A stretch of DNA of 64,000 bases from Gadus chalcogrammus (taxonomy: Eukaryota; Chordata; Actinopteri; Gadiformes; Gadidae), in NCBI RefSeq assembly GCF_026213295.1, contig NC_079420.1, positions 12,222,635 to 12,286,634 of the forward strand. Direction: 5' to 3'. The stretch's first letter is position 1. Each line of letters starts with the position of its first letter. The position numbers and the translations under genes were made by a program. This document shows positions 51,340 through 61,583 of the stretch, one piece after another. The notes under the pieces are model-generated. The model ran no database searches. It was not told the origin of the DNA and saw only the letters and a list, made by a program, of their open reading frames with translations.

Positions 51340-51950
51340 AGCGGCCCTAGACACACAAGTACTCGACCTACCAGTATAAACCTACCAGTACTAGGCCTAC
51401 CAGTACCCGACCTACCAGTATCCGACCCACCAGTACCAGACCTACCAGTAATAAACCTACCAGTACTAGACCTAACAGTACCAGACCTACCAGTACTAGA
51501 CCTACCAGTATTAGCCCTACCAGTACTCAACCTACCAGTACTAGACCTACCAGTACTAGACCTACCAATACAAGACCTACCAGTACTAGACCTACCAGTA
51601 CTAGAACTACCAGTACTAGAACTACCAGTACTAGACCTAACCCGACCAGAACCACATTGTTGCTGTACCACCTGCTCCATGTTCTATTACGCTAAATGTT
51701 AGAATGTAGCGGTATGAAGCTATATGTTAGCATGTAGCTGTATGAAGCTATTTGAAAGAAGGTGAAGCTATATGTTAGCACCACCACCTCTGCCACGTCT
51801 CCACGTTCCCAGTGGGTCGTTGCCACGTTCCCAGTGGTTCCCAATGGTTCGTCTCCATGTTCCCAGTGGTTCCCAGTGGTTTGTCTCCACGTTCCCAGTG
51901 GTTTGTCTCCCTGTTCCCAGTGGTTCCCAGTGGTTTTCCAGCAGGCTGGA
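51340..51950. repeat. Two arrays: CCTACCAGTACTAGA and GTTCCCAGTGG
   Basis: About 20 copies of the 15-bp CCTACCAGTACTAGA (51340-51645), then about 9 copies of CACGTTCCCAGTGGTT variants at 51798-51940. Confidence 0.88.
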
Positions 51951-52249
51951 ACCTCCCTGATGGTTTTAAGGGCACCAGTGATGGATGTGATCTCGTGCAC
52001 AGAGTCGCACTCTGGATCTTGTAACGGTCGATCATTTACAACATTTGTTTACTTCCAGATAAATCCGGTTCCTGTCGGAGAGTCGACAGAATGCCGACAG
52101 ATGAACGACCGTTGGCAGAAGGCCACCAATCAGAGCACTCCCAGCTCTCAGTGGGAAAGGCATTAGCAGGTACTTTACCAGTGGACATTACCCTGATGGT
52201 CGGACCTGACACTCAGCACTGACCACTTACATGACTTGCTGAAACGGAC

Positions 52250-52625
52250 TCCTCTCCTCGCCTGTCCTTACCCCCTCCTCTCCTTCTATTCCTCCTTATC
52301 TCCTCCTCTCCTTCTATCACTCCTTTCCTAACTATCCCCTCTAATATCCTCCCCTCCTCCTCTCTCCTGCTCTCCTCTTATTTCCTCCAATCGTGTCCTC
52401 CTTGTGCTCTCTTCTCCTCCTCCCCATCTCGTCTCCCCCCTCCTTTCCTCTATGCTCCCTCTTCTCCTCTTCTCCTCTCATCCTTTTACTTGTCTCCTTT
52501 CCTCCCCTACTCTCATCTCCTCTTCCTTCTCTCCTCCCCTCCTCCTCTCCCCTCCTCTCCCCTCCTCCCCCCCCTCCTCCTCTCCCCTCCTCCTCCTCCT
52601 CTCCCCTCCTCCTCCCTCCTCCAAT
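52250..52625. repeat. CT-rich polypyrimidine tract
   Basis: CTCCTCTCC-rich region. Ser/Leu/Pro-rich frames through it are artefacts. 52670-53240 is unique DNA of likely transposon origin with nothing classifiable. Confidence 0.75.
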
Positions 52626-53267
52626 ACTTCAGCCCATGTGGAGTTCTTCTTGTTCCACATGTAATTTATTGACCATGGCTCCGCTTGGGAAGACGGGGGA
52701 GAAACGGGGGAGACACGGGGGAGACAGAATTGTCCAGGTTCGAAACCCAACAGGACGTTGTCTGAGGTGCTCAGCGTGTTGGGGCTGGCAGAGAACCAGG
52801 CAGAGAGCAGAGATGTTCCTAAAGCGTGGAACACACCAGCCCAACCGTCGGCCGTCTGAGACATTTGGGGAGACTCGAAAGGGTTTGAGAACCAATGTGT
52901 CTGGTCCAAATGAACATGCAAAGTCTGAGAGCTTTGAAGGTCTGAGGATTGGAGCCATCGGATACTCTGATTGGTTGTTTGCTGCTAGCACACAATCAGC
53001 GAATCAGCGCAGTGTGTGGGAGGGGCGGAATAGCGCCACGAGACTAGCGCCACCCGATGTTTAGGAGACTTATTGCATCTCGCGCAAGCGCAGAACGTCC
53101 ACTCCACCGTGTATTTGGCAGTAGTCTTCGCAGTGTATTTCAATGCCACTTATCTGCCGAATGGGTCAGACTAGAGGCAACGTGGCCATTGGTTGAGTTC
53201 TGGGCGGTGTGTGGCCCCTTGAGGAGCTGAACTCGGTCTGCAGCCACAGGTGACCCACCCACACCAG

Positions 53268-53570
53268 GGGCCCTATCTTGCATCCGGCGCAATTTACTTA
53301 ATCACTGGCGCATGTGTCTTGTCTAGTTTGCAACTGGCGCAGAGCGTACTTTTCCCTCCTGCGACACGCGTCTGTAAATTAGGGAATGATCTTGCGCCCC
53401 AAGGGGCGGCTCGGCGAAAGGAGGAGGCGTGTTTTGGCGCAAACGTTCCCTGGTGCTATCTCGCAGTTTCAGAAACCACTTGCGCCCCAAACCAGGAAAT
53501 ACCTGGTTTAAAGTCAGTGGCGCATTGTTCAGATGCTATTTTAAGGGCGCATGCATAATGTTGCTTGTGA
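53268..53570 (+). mobile_element. Harbinger-like MITE fragment
   Basis: The start GGGGCCCTATCTTGCATCCG followed by GCGCAATTTACTTAATCACT and many GGCGCA words resembles the ends of fish Harbinger-type MITEs. The opposite inverted end (TGCAAGATAGGGCCC) was not seen, so it is probably truncated. Confidence 0.6.
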
Positions 53571-53939
53571 ACCTCGCGCATACACTTTGCTTCTCTCATC
53601 TACCTAGCCACACATTCTTAGTTAATAATTTGGGAAAGAACAGCTGATAAAGCGGTAATAAGTTGTACTTTTAAATCAATGCATCTGCAAACACCGTACA
53701 GCAAACACATATTTTCTTGACACAGACATCGTGTACATGCTGTTTAGTATAGGAGTTGTATAGTGTAGGTGTTGTGTAGTGTAGGGTGGTGTGTAGATCC
53801 TATAGGATCAGGTAAGTAGTGTAGGTGTTGTGTAGTGGGTCTAGTGTGCAGTGTGTTTCACACCCAGCAGCACCACCTCACCAGTGCCTTGTGAGTCTGT
53901 CGAGGCTTTCTGCTCTGGTGTAAATAATGAATGATGACT

Positions 53940-54388
53940 CTCTCTCACGAGGGCCGTGTGTGTTTCATATGTGTGTGTGTGTGTGTAGGCACAAGGATAT
54001 ATGTGCGTCTGTAGGGGGATGTATGTGTGCGTGTGTGTGTGTGTGATTGTGTGTGCTGAAACATGCCTATAGGGTGATGTATGTGTGTGCGTGTGCTTAT
54101 GTGTTGATATATGCCTATAGGGGGCGTGTGTGTGTGCGTGGATCTATGGATGTTGGTTTCCTCCGGGGCGGTGGGGGGCTGATCTGAGGTCCTGAGAGAG
54201 GAAAAGGGGGGGGGGGGGGGGGGGGGGCGTCTCCAGACATTTGCAGGCTTGCAAATCTTGAAATTAAGCGTTAGTATATAGTGTGTGTGTGTGTGTGTGT
54301 TTGTGTATATATATATGTACACACACACACACTATATATATATATATTATGTATGTATGTGTATATATAGTGTGTATGTGTATATATA

Positions 54389-54419
<31 letters not shown>

Positions 54420-54427
54420 TTTTTGTC

Positions 54428-54465
<38 letters not shown>

Positions 54466-54640
54466 ATAATGTGTGTGTGTGTGTGTGTACAAAATGTGTG
54501 TGTGTGTGTGTTTGTATATAGTGTGTGTGTGTGTGTATAGTGAATATGTGTGTGTGCGTGTGTATAGTGTGTGCGTGTGAATAGTGTGTGTGTGTGTGTA
54601 TAGTGTGTGTGTGTGTGTTTGTGTGTGTGTGCGTGGTTCT
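53940..54640. repeat. TG-rich region with TATATA stretches and a G-run
   Basis: Imperfect (TG)n with TATATA interruptions. A run of about 21 G occurs at 54207-54227 and three CCTATAGGG...ATGTATGTGTGTG units at 54010-54140. Confidence 0.85.
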
Positions 54641-54794
54641 GATGCCAGGTGGAACCGGACTCCTCAGTGTTATGGATCCCCGACCGTGACCCGTGGGCCA
54701 GCCAGGTCGTCGTGGTAACCGAGAAGAGGTTCACATTCTGGGATGTAGGGGAGGATTGTGTTCTGGGGACCTCTCAGCCTCTCAGGGTCTCAGG

Positions 54795-56125
54795 GTCCAG
54801 AGTCAGGACATTGAGGGTGTGTTCAGAGTCAGGACATAGAGGGTGTGTTCAGAGTCAGGACATAGAGGATGTGTTCAGAGTCAGGACATAGAGGGTGTGT
54901 TCAGAGTCAGGACATAGAGGGTGTGTTCAGAGTCAGGACATAGAGGGTGTGTTCAGAGTCAGGACATAGAGGTTGTGTTCAGAGTCAGGACATAGAGGTT
55001 GTGTTCAGAGTCAGGACATAGAGGGTGTGTTCAGAGTCAGGACATAGAGGGTGTGTTCAGAGTCAGGACATAGAGGGTGTGTTCAGAGTCAGGACATAGA
55101 GGTTGTGTTCAGAGTCAGGACATAGAGGTTGTGTTCAGAGTCAGGACATAGAGGGTGTGTTCAGAGTCAGGACATAGAGGGTGTGTTCAGAGTCAGGACA
55201 TAGAGGGTGTGTTCAGAGTCAGGACATAGAGGGTGTGTTCAGAGTCAGGATATAGGGTGTGTGTCTACTAGGGATGGGTCGGTCACGAACGATTCGTTCA
55301 CAACGAACGAATCCCGAAGGTGAACGACGAGAACTGATTCCCAAAACAAGAGAACTGGTTCTTCGATTCTTTTTTTTTTTTTAACATAAAACAAAAATTT
55401 GGTCAAGTAAATAAAATATACAAACGAACAGAGCTCCATCTCCCCGCGACATTATATTGATTGAGTCTAAGATTCAGAAGATTCAGCCAATGAGAGTGCT
55501 ACAGCAGGTAGCAATCGCGTTGCCATAGCCCATGGGTAAACAAATGACAAGGCACCGCCACACAAGTTAACGAACGATCGCTGTAGGCTTCAATATCATT
55601 GTTCTACAACACTGTTACTTGCTTTAATAAAGTATTGTTTTACCTACCATGGAAATAGTCGAACTGCGTTGTATTGGCCAATGCTACAGAAATTCCCTTT
55701 TTTTGTTCTCCGAGCGCACCGTGACTGAAAACCTTTTTTCGTTTCAATTTTTTTTCCCCGTTGTTTTCACCGCGCGGTGCGGTTCGGTGCAGCTTGGCGC
55801 AGCTCAAAATTACGGCTTGTGTTTCGACCGCCAACAGTACCCTTATGGTAGGGCAGGCTGTGAAAAAGCCTTAATTGGCGGGCGTACCCAATACTTATAA
55901 GCTAAGCAGTGGGGGGAGCGGGGCAGACACCTGTGAGATTCTCTGTCAAATGACGTAATCTGACTTAACCAACTAATCAAACAAACTAATTGTGATAGTG
56001 AACGGAACTGAAAGAACTGATTCCCGGAAAAGAATCGTTTTGCCCATCCCTGGTGTCTACAGTCAGGACATAGAGGGTGTGTTTAGAGTCCTGACTAGAG
56101 GGTGTGTTTAGACTCTAGAGTCAGG
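54795..56125. repeat. 26-bp array interrupted by a hAT MITE
   Basis: About 18 copies of GTGTTCAGAGTCAGGACATA-GAGGGT run to 55258 and resume at 56061-56125 after the insertion at 55269-56052. Confidence 0.9.
55269..56052. mobile_element. hAT-type MITE with 8-bp target duplication
   Basis: Ends TAGGGATGGG and CCCATCCCTG form imperfect terminal inverted repeats. GTGTCTAC flanks both sides (55261-55268 and 56053-56060), the 8-bp duplication expected for hAT. The 784-bp element has no transposase frame. Subterminal repeats of GAACGATTCG/GAACTGATTCCC are present at both ends. Confidence 0.9.
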
Positions 56126-56459
56126 ACATAGAGAGTGAATGCATAGTCGAGCGATGGACAGTTCATTGTTGTTTCTAGGTTAACTGTGGCATAAAGATCC
56201 AGACTTCTGAATAACAGAAAAGCTTCTTCGATATTTTAACGTAGAGGAACGTCCTTCCGGCTGAAACATGGAAACGTGAGCCCCTTCCTGTCATTAACGG
56301 TAATCCATGTGACCCGTATCGATGTACTGAGACGCACCGACACACAGGAGGTCCGGTCCTCTGTTTCATACCTCCTGTCTAACGTGGATATTCCTCTGCC
56401 TGCTGATTATTGGCACATCAGAGCCGAGACTGGGGTGAACCGGGAAATAGGTCCTGTAG

Positions 56460-56928
56460 TTTGTCCTCTTTCTCTTGAGGAAGTGTCTGTAGTTCTGAGG
56501 AAGTGTCTGTAGTTCTAAGGAAGTGTCTGTAGTTCTAGTGAGGAAGTATCTGTAGTTCTAGAGAGGAAGTGTTGGTAGTTCTGAGGAAGTGTCTGTAGTT
56601 CTAGTGAGGAAGTGTCTGTAGTTCTAGTGAGGAAGTGTCTGTAGTTCTAGTGAGGAAGTGTCTGTAGTTCTAGTGAGGAAGTGTCTGTCTTTATGTCTTG
56701 CTATGAGGATTGAAGAGATGTGTAATGCAAGACAAATATCTGTGTAAACAGACATTAAAATGTATCTAATCTAATTTAATATAATCTAGTTCTAGTGAGG
56801 AAGTGTCTGTAGTTCTGAGGAAGTGTCTGTAGTTCTGAGGAAGTGTCTGTAGTTCTGAGGAAGTGTCTGACGTTCTGTGTGTGCCTGTGAGTGTTTGTGT
56901 GTGTGTGTCTGTGTGGGTGTGTGTGTGT

Positions 56929-56968
<40 letters not shown>

Positions 56969-56995
56969 ATGTGTGTGTGTGTGTGTGTGTGTAAT
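56460..56995. repeat. 23-bp array GAGGAAGTGTCTGTAGTTCT, then TG-rich
   Basis: About 14 copies of GAGGAAGTGTCTGTAGTTCT-AGT, with a 90-bp unique interruption near 56690-56785, then a TG-rich tail. Confidence 0.88.
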
Positions 56996-57089
56996 CAGTG
57001 ATCATACAGTATAAAGATGTCTGCTCATCTCTCTGTTTATTGAACTGTTTACTCTCCCAGAGGGAAGATACACAACGGATTCTCTATCT

Positions 57090-57407
<318 letters not shown>

Positions 57408-57534
57408 TTCCAGTATCCATTCACCGCTTCATGAATCATAATCTAACGAAATATCAATATCACAGCAGCAGAAACACTCCATCCCCACCTGATACCACTG
57501 CCCATCCTGCTTTCTTCTCTAGATCCATATCTCC

Positions 57535-58070
57535 CTCTCCCTCCCTCTCTCCCTCTCTCTCTCCCTCCCTTTCCCCCTCCCTCTCCCTCCCTTTCCCTCC
57601 CTTTCCCCCTCCCTCCCTCTGGGTGAGGAACAGTGTAAATGCTGACTCTAGTTCAGAGGTTGACGCTCTGATTAACAATCAGGTCAGCTGACCAGAGTGC
57701 AGCACTGCGTGTCCCGCGGGCGGCAGCACACACGCAAACCCCACCTCACACGGAAACACCCCCCCCCCCCCCCCACACACACACACGCAAACCCCCCCAC
57801 ACACACACACATACAACCCCCCCCACGCACACACATACAACCCCCCCAAACACACGCAAACACCCCCCCCCACATGCAAACCCCCCAACACACACAAACA
57901 CCCCCCCCACCCGCACGCAACCCCCCCCACACACCAATGGCAACACCCCCCATACATACACACACAACCCCCCCCCCCCCCACACAGATAAGCAAACACC
58001 CCCCCACAAACAAATGCAAACACCCCTCCGACACACACACATGCATACAAGCCCCCCCACACACACACAA
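57535..58070. repeat. (CCCT)n, then CCCCCCACACACACGCAAAC array
   Basis: (TCCC)n at 57535-57620. From 57758 to 58065 there are about 12 degenerate copies of CCCCCCCACACACACGCAAA. It reads as Cys/Gly-rich on the minus strand but is not a gene. Confidence 0.85.
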
Positions 58071-58117
58071 ACACGCAGAGTGTCTGTATCTTCAAACATC
58101 TCACACATCGTATTACA

Positions 58118-58505
<388 letters not shown>

Positions 58506-58729
58506 CTCCGAGTAAATCGATGCTCATCTGATTGGCCGCTGAACCGTCCAGTGACGCATTGGGCCGTCTGATTGGCCGCAGGGTCGGTTCCTCTAGTGCA
58601 CTTTATTATGAACTGTATGTTCAACAGCAGACACACTCTGTACCTATAACAAGAGAAAGAGGGGGAGAGTGGAAAGAGGTGAGAGGGAGGGGGGAGAGAG
58701 GTGAGAGGGAGGGCAGTGAAAGGTGAGAG

Positions 58730-58980
58730 GGAGGGGGGTGAGAGGGAGGGGTGAGATGGAGAGGGGGGGGGTGAGGGGAGATGGAGAGGGGGGGGGGTGA
58801 GGGGAGATGGAGAGGGGGGGGGGGTGAGGGGAGATGGAGAGGGGGGGGGGGGGTGAGGGGAGATGGAGAGGGGGGGGGGTGAGGGGAGATGGAGAGGGGG
58901 GGGGGGGGGGGTGAGGGGAGATGGAGAGGGGGGGGGGGGTGAGGGGAGATGGGGAGACAGAGAGAGAGAGAGAGAGAGAG
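58730..58980. repeat. G-rich array GGGGGGGTGAGGGGAGATGGAGA
   Basis: About nine copies of a unit with G-runs of 7-14, GTGAGGGGAGATGGAGAG plus Gn. Each unit has two long G-tracts, so adjacent units could form G-quadruplexes on the plus strand. (GA)n closes the array at 58960-58980. Confidence 0.88.
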
Positions 58981-59374
58981 GTAGATCCTAGAGCATTGTG
59001 TTTACAGCGTCTCCTGTCATAAAGCCGGCTGGAATAAGGACTGTGCTGCTGAACGTTGACCTCAGCTCAGGCGCTGCATGCTGATGAGTCCCCACTGAGA
59101 TCAATTAAGCTGATCAGAACCCAGCTCTGATCAAAGAGAGTCAGCAGGGGGGAAGGTGGGGGGGAGAGGGGGGGAGAGAAAGCCTTAAGGAGGGTTCTGA
59201 TATATGCTGCTCTAGATGCACCTAGACGGGCTCATCAGAACCCTGCCGTCCCAGCATGCACTGCTGCGTATTACAGCCCTGATCTGCTGTGTGTGTGTGT
59301 TTGGAGAGATTGACACATAGATGGATGGATGTCAGTGTGTTTGTACGTGTCATGTTCTGGTCAACTTCTCCTCT

Positions 59375-59380
59375 CCGCTT

Positions 59381-59449
<69 letters not shown>

Positions 59450-59930
59450 TATGGTATTCCTTCTCTTCTTGGCGTTGCTTTGCGACCACGAGCCTGCTCA
59501 TTTGTGACCGCACACCATTTTTAAGTTGTTCCCCCCGCAGCCAATCAAATGTCTAAGACTAACAGCCAATTAGATGGCTTAGACTGAGTCTGCAGTCAGG
59601 TGACAGTAGGAGTGTCTGGTGTCTTCAGGTGACTTTAGGAGTGTCTTCAGGTGACGATAGTGTCTTCAGGTGACGGTAGGAGTGTCTTCAAGTGACGGGA
59701 ATGTCTTCAGGTGACGGTAGGAGTGTCTGAGTGAACATGGTTTCGGGATCTAGCCTTAAAGCAGAGGATTCTTATCTCAACGCTGGGAGGTTTAGTCACT
59801 CCCCCGTTACATCACTAAACCCGCTGAATAACCAACCCCGCTACGTCACTAAACCCGCTAAATCACCAACCCCGCTACATCACTAAACACCGCTACATCA
59901 CTCAGCCCCGCCACTCAGCCCCGCTGCACT
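59375..59930. repeat. (CA)n, GTGTCTTCAGGTGACGGTAG and CGCTACATCACTAAACC arrays
   Basis: (CA)n at 59382-59445, about six copies of GTGTCTTCAGGTGACGGTAG at 59618-59725, and about five copies of CCCGCTACATCACTAAACC at 59803-59915 just upstream of the CpG-rich exon. Confidence 0.85.
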
Positions 59931-59934
59931 GAGC

Positions 59935-60340
59935 TCAGCGCACGTGGACGGGCGGCGTCGCGCGGCGCAGGCGCGCTCCACGGCCGCGCCACGAGCCGTC
60001 CTGCAGCAGGATCACCGCGAGCTGAAGCGGGACACTTCTCCACTCGGACCGACACTCGCCGTCCTCCTCCTCCACCTCCACCTCCTCATCTGCTCGGCCC
60101 AGTCCGTCTCCCTCGTTCCACTACCGAATACCGGAGCCACGGGGGTCCGCGTCGTCCACGGGAACGGAGAAGGAGGCGCGCTCAGTGTGTCCGGACGCGT
60201 CGTCCCGCCGTGGGGGGTCTGATGGAGAGCAGCGGGACCGCCTGATGAAGAGCAGCGGGACAGCCTGATGAAGAGCAGCGGGACCGCCAGCCCCTCAGGA
60301 CCGTAACTCAACCAGCGATCCAGAGCTCCGCAGCGTCCCG
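59935..60340 (+). promoter_or_regulatory. CpG-rich promoter and probable non-coding first exon of the KCNG gene
   Basis: A local jump in CpG content (GGGCGGCGTCGCGCGGCGCA near 59950) in otherwise CpG-poor DNA, ending with a donor CCCG-GTAAAG at 60341. A triplicate of GATGAAGAGCAGCGGGACCG occurs at 60222-60290. Frames across it start from GTG only and are not supported as protein. Confidence 0.55.
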
Positions 60341-60552
60341 GTAAAGCAGCGGGTATGTGTGTGATGATATAGTATAGGATGTTAATTAGAAACTAATTGT
60401 GTCTCAAGGTTACCCCGTCTTTGGCTTCAGCGGCTGCGTTCCACCAAACATGATTAGAGGCGCTAATTAACAACCCGACGCTTTAATATTTAATCCAAAT
60501 TAAGACATCGAGGTTGGTCGCTATGCGTCGTTTCTGCTGTTTTTATTTGAAG

Positions 60553-60592
<40 letters not shown>

Positions 60593-60983
60593 GGGGCTGA
60601 CTGGTGTGTGTGGTTGGGTTGACAGGATCCAATTTTATTGCAAGGTCAGACTATTTTTTAAACATAACGGGGTGTGTTCGCTTATTAAAACTCTGATGTT
60701 CCTCGTGACTCCCGACAGCCGACGGGGGGGCGGGGGGATGCTGACAACATCCGACCTGCTCCTCAACTCCTAATAGTGTGTGTGTGTGTGTGAGAGTGCG
60801 TATGTGCGTGTGTGTGCCTTTGCGTGTCCGCGCGTGTGTGTGTGTGTGTGTCCTAAAGTCCACTGAAGGCTCAACTGAATGAGAGGGTGAATAGAATCAT
60901 CGATCCATCGTTGTGTAGAGTTCAGGCCGGTTGAGGACCGGTCTGTGTGTGTAACTCCATCTCCTCTGGCTTCTCTCCTCCAG

Positions 60984-61583
60984 GCCTCCATCCTCATGTT
61001 CCCGTCGGTCCCGGGTCCTGGCTCCGCCCCCCCCACCCCCGAGCTCCGCCCCTGACCCCTGATGGTTCCTGGCTCCGCCCCCCCTGGTCCGCTCTGGTGC
61101 CGGGTCCTGCTGGACCTCTAATCCAGGATCCTCTAGTCCAGACCCTCTAGACCAGACCACCCAATCCAGACCCTGTAGTCCAGACCCTGTAGTCCAGACC
61201 CTCCAGTTCAGACCCTCTAGTCGAGACCCTCTAGTCCAGACCCTCTAGTCCAGACCCTCTAGTCCAGACCCTGTAGTCCAGACTCCTGGTTCTCCTATAT
61301 CTCCTCCGGTTCTCCTCCGGGTCCTCCTGGTCCTCCTGGTTCTCCTGGTCCTCCTGGTCCTCCTGGTCCCCCTGGTCCTCCTGGTTCCCCTGGTCCTCCT
61401 GGTTCCCCTGGTTCTCCTGGTCCTCCTGGTCCTCCTGGTCCCCCTGGTTCTCCTGGTTCTCCTGGTTCTCCTGGTTCTCCTGGTTTCCCTGGTTCTCTGG
61501 GTTCTCCTGGTTCTCCTGGTTTCCCTGGTCCTCTGGGTTCTCCTGGTTCTCCTGGCTGCTGACCGGCCCCTCTCCATGCCACC
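60984..61583 (+). other. 5'UTR part of the KCNG coding exon, with repeats
   Basis: An acceptor TCTCCTCCAG ends at 60983. The following 600 bp holds a CAGACCCTCTAGTC array (61125-61285) and a 9-bp GGTCCTCCT array (61311-61556), then GCCACC before the ATG at 61584. Inferred as 5'UTR because no nearer acceptor is evident. Confidence 0.45.

Noticed and set aside
59944..60222. 92-codon frame with a signal-peptide-like hydrophobic stretch in the CpG-rich exon
   Set aside because: It begins with GTG, not ATG, and lies in GC-rich 5'UTR-like sequence with no recognisable domain.
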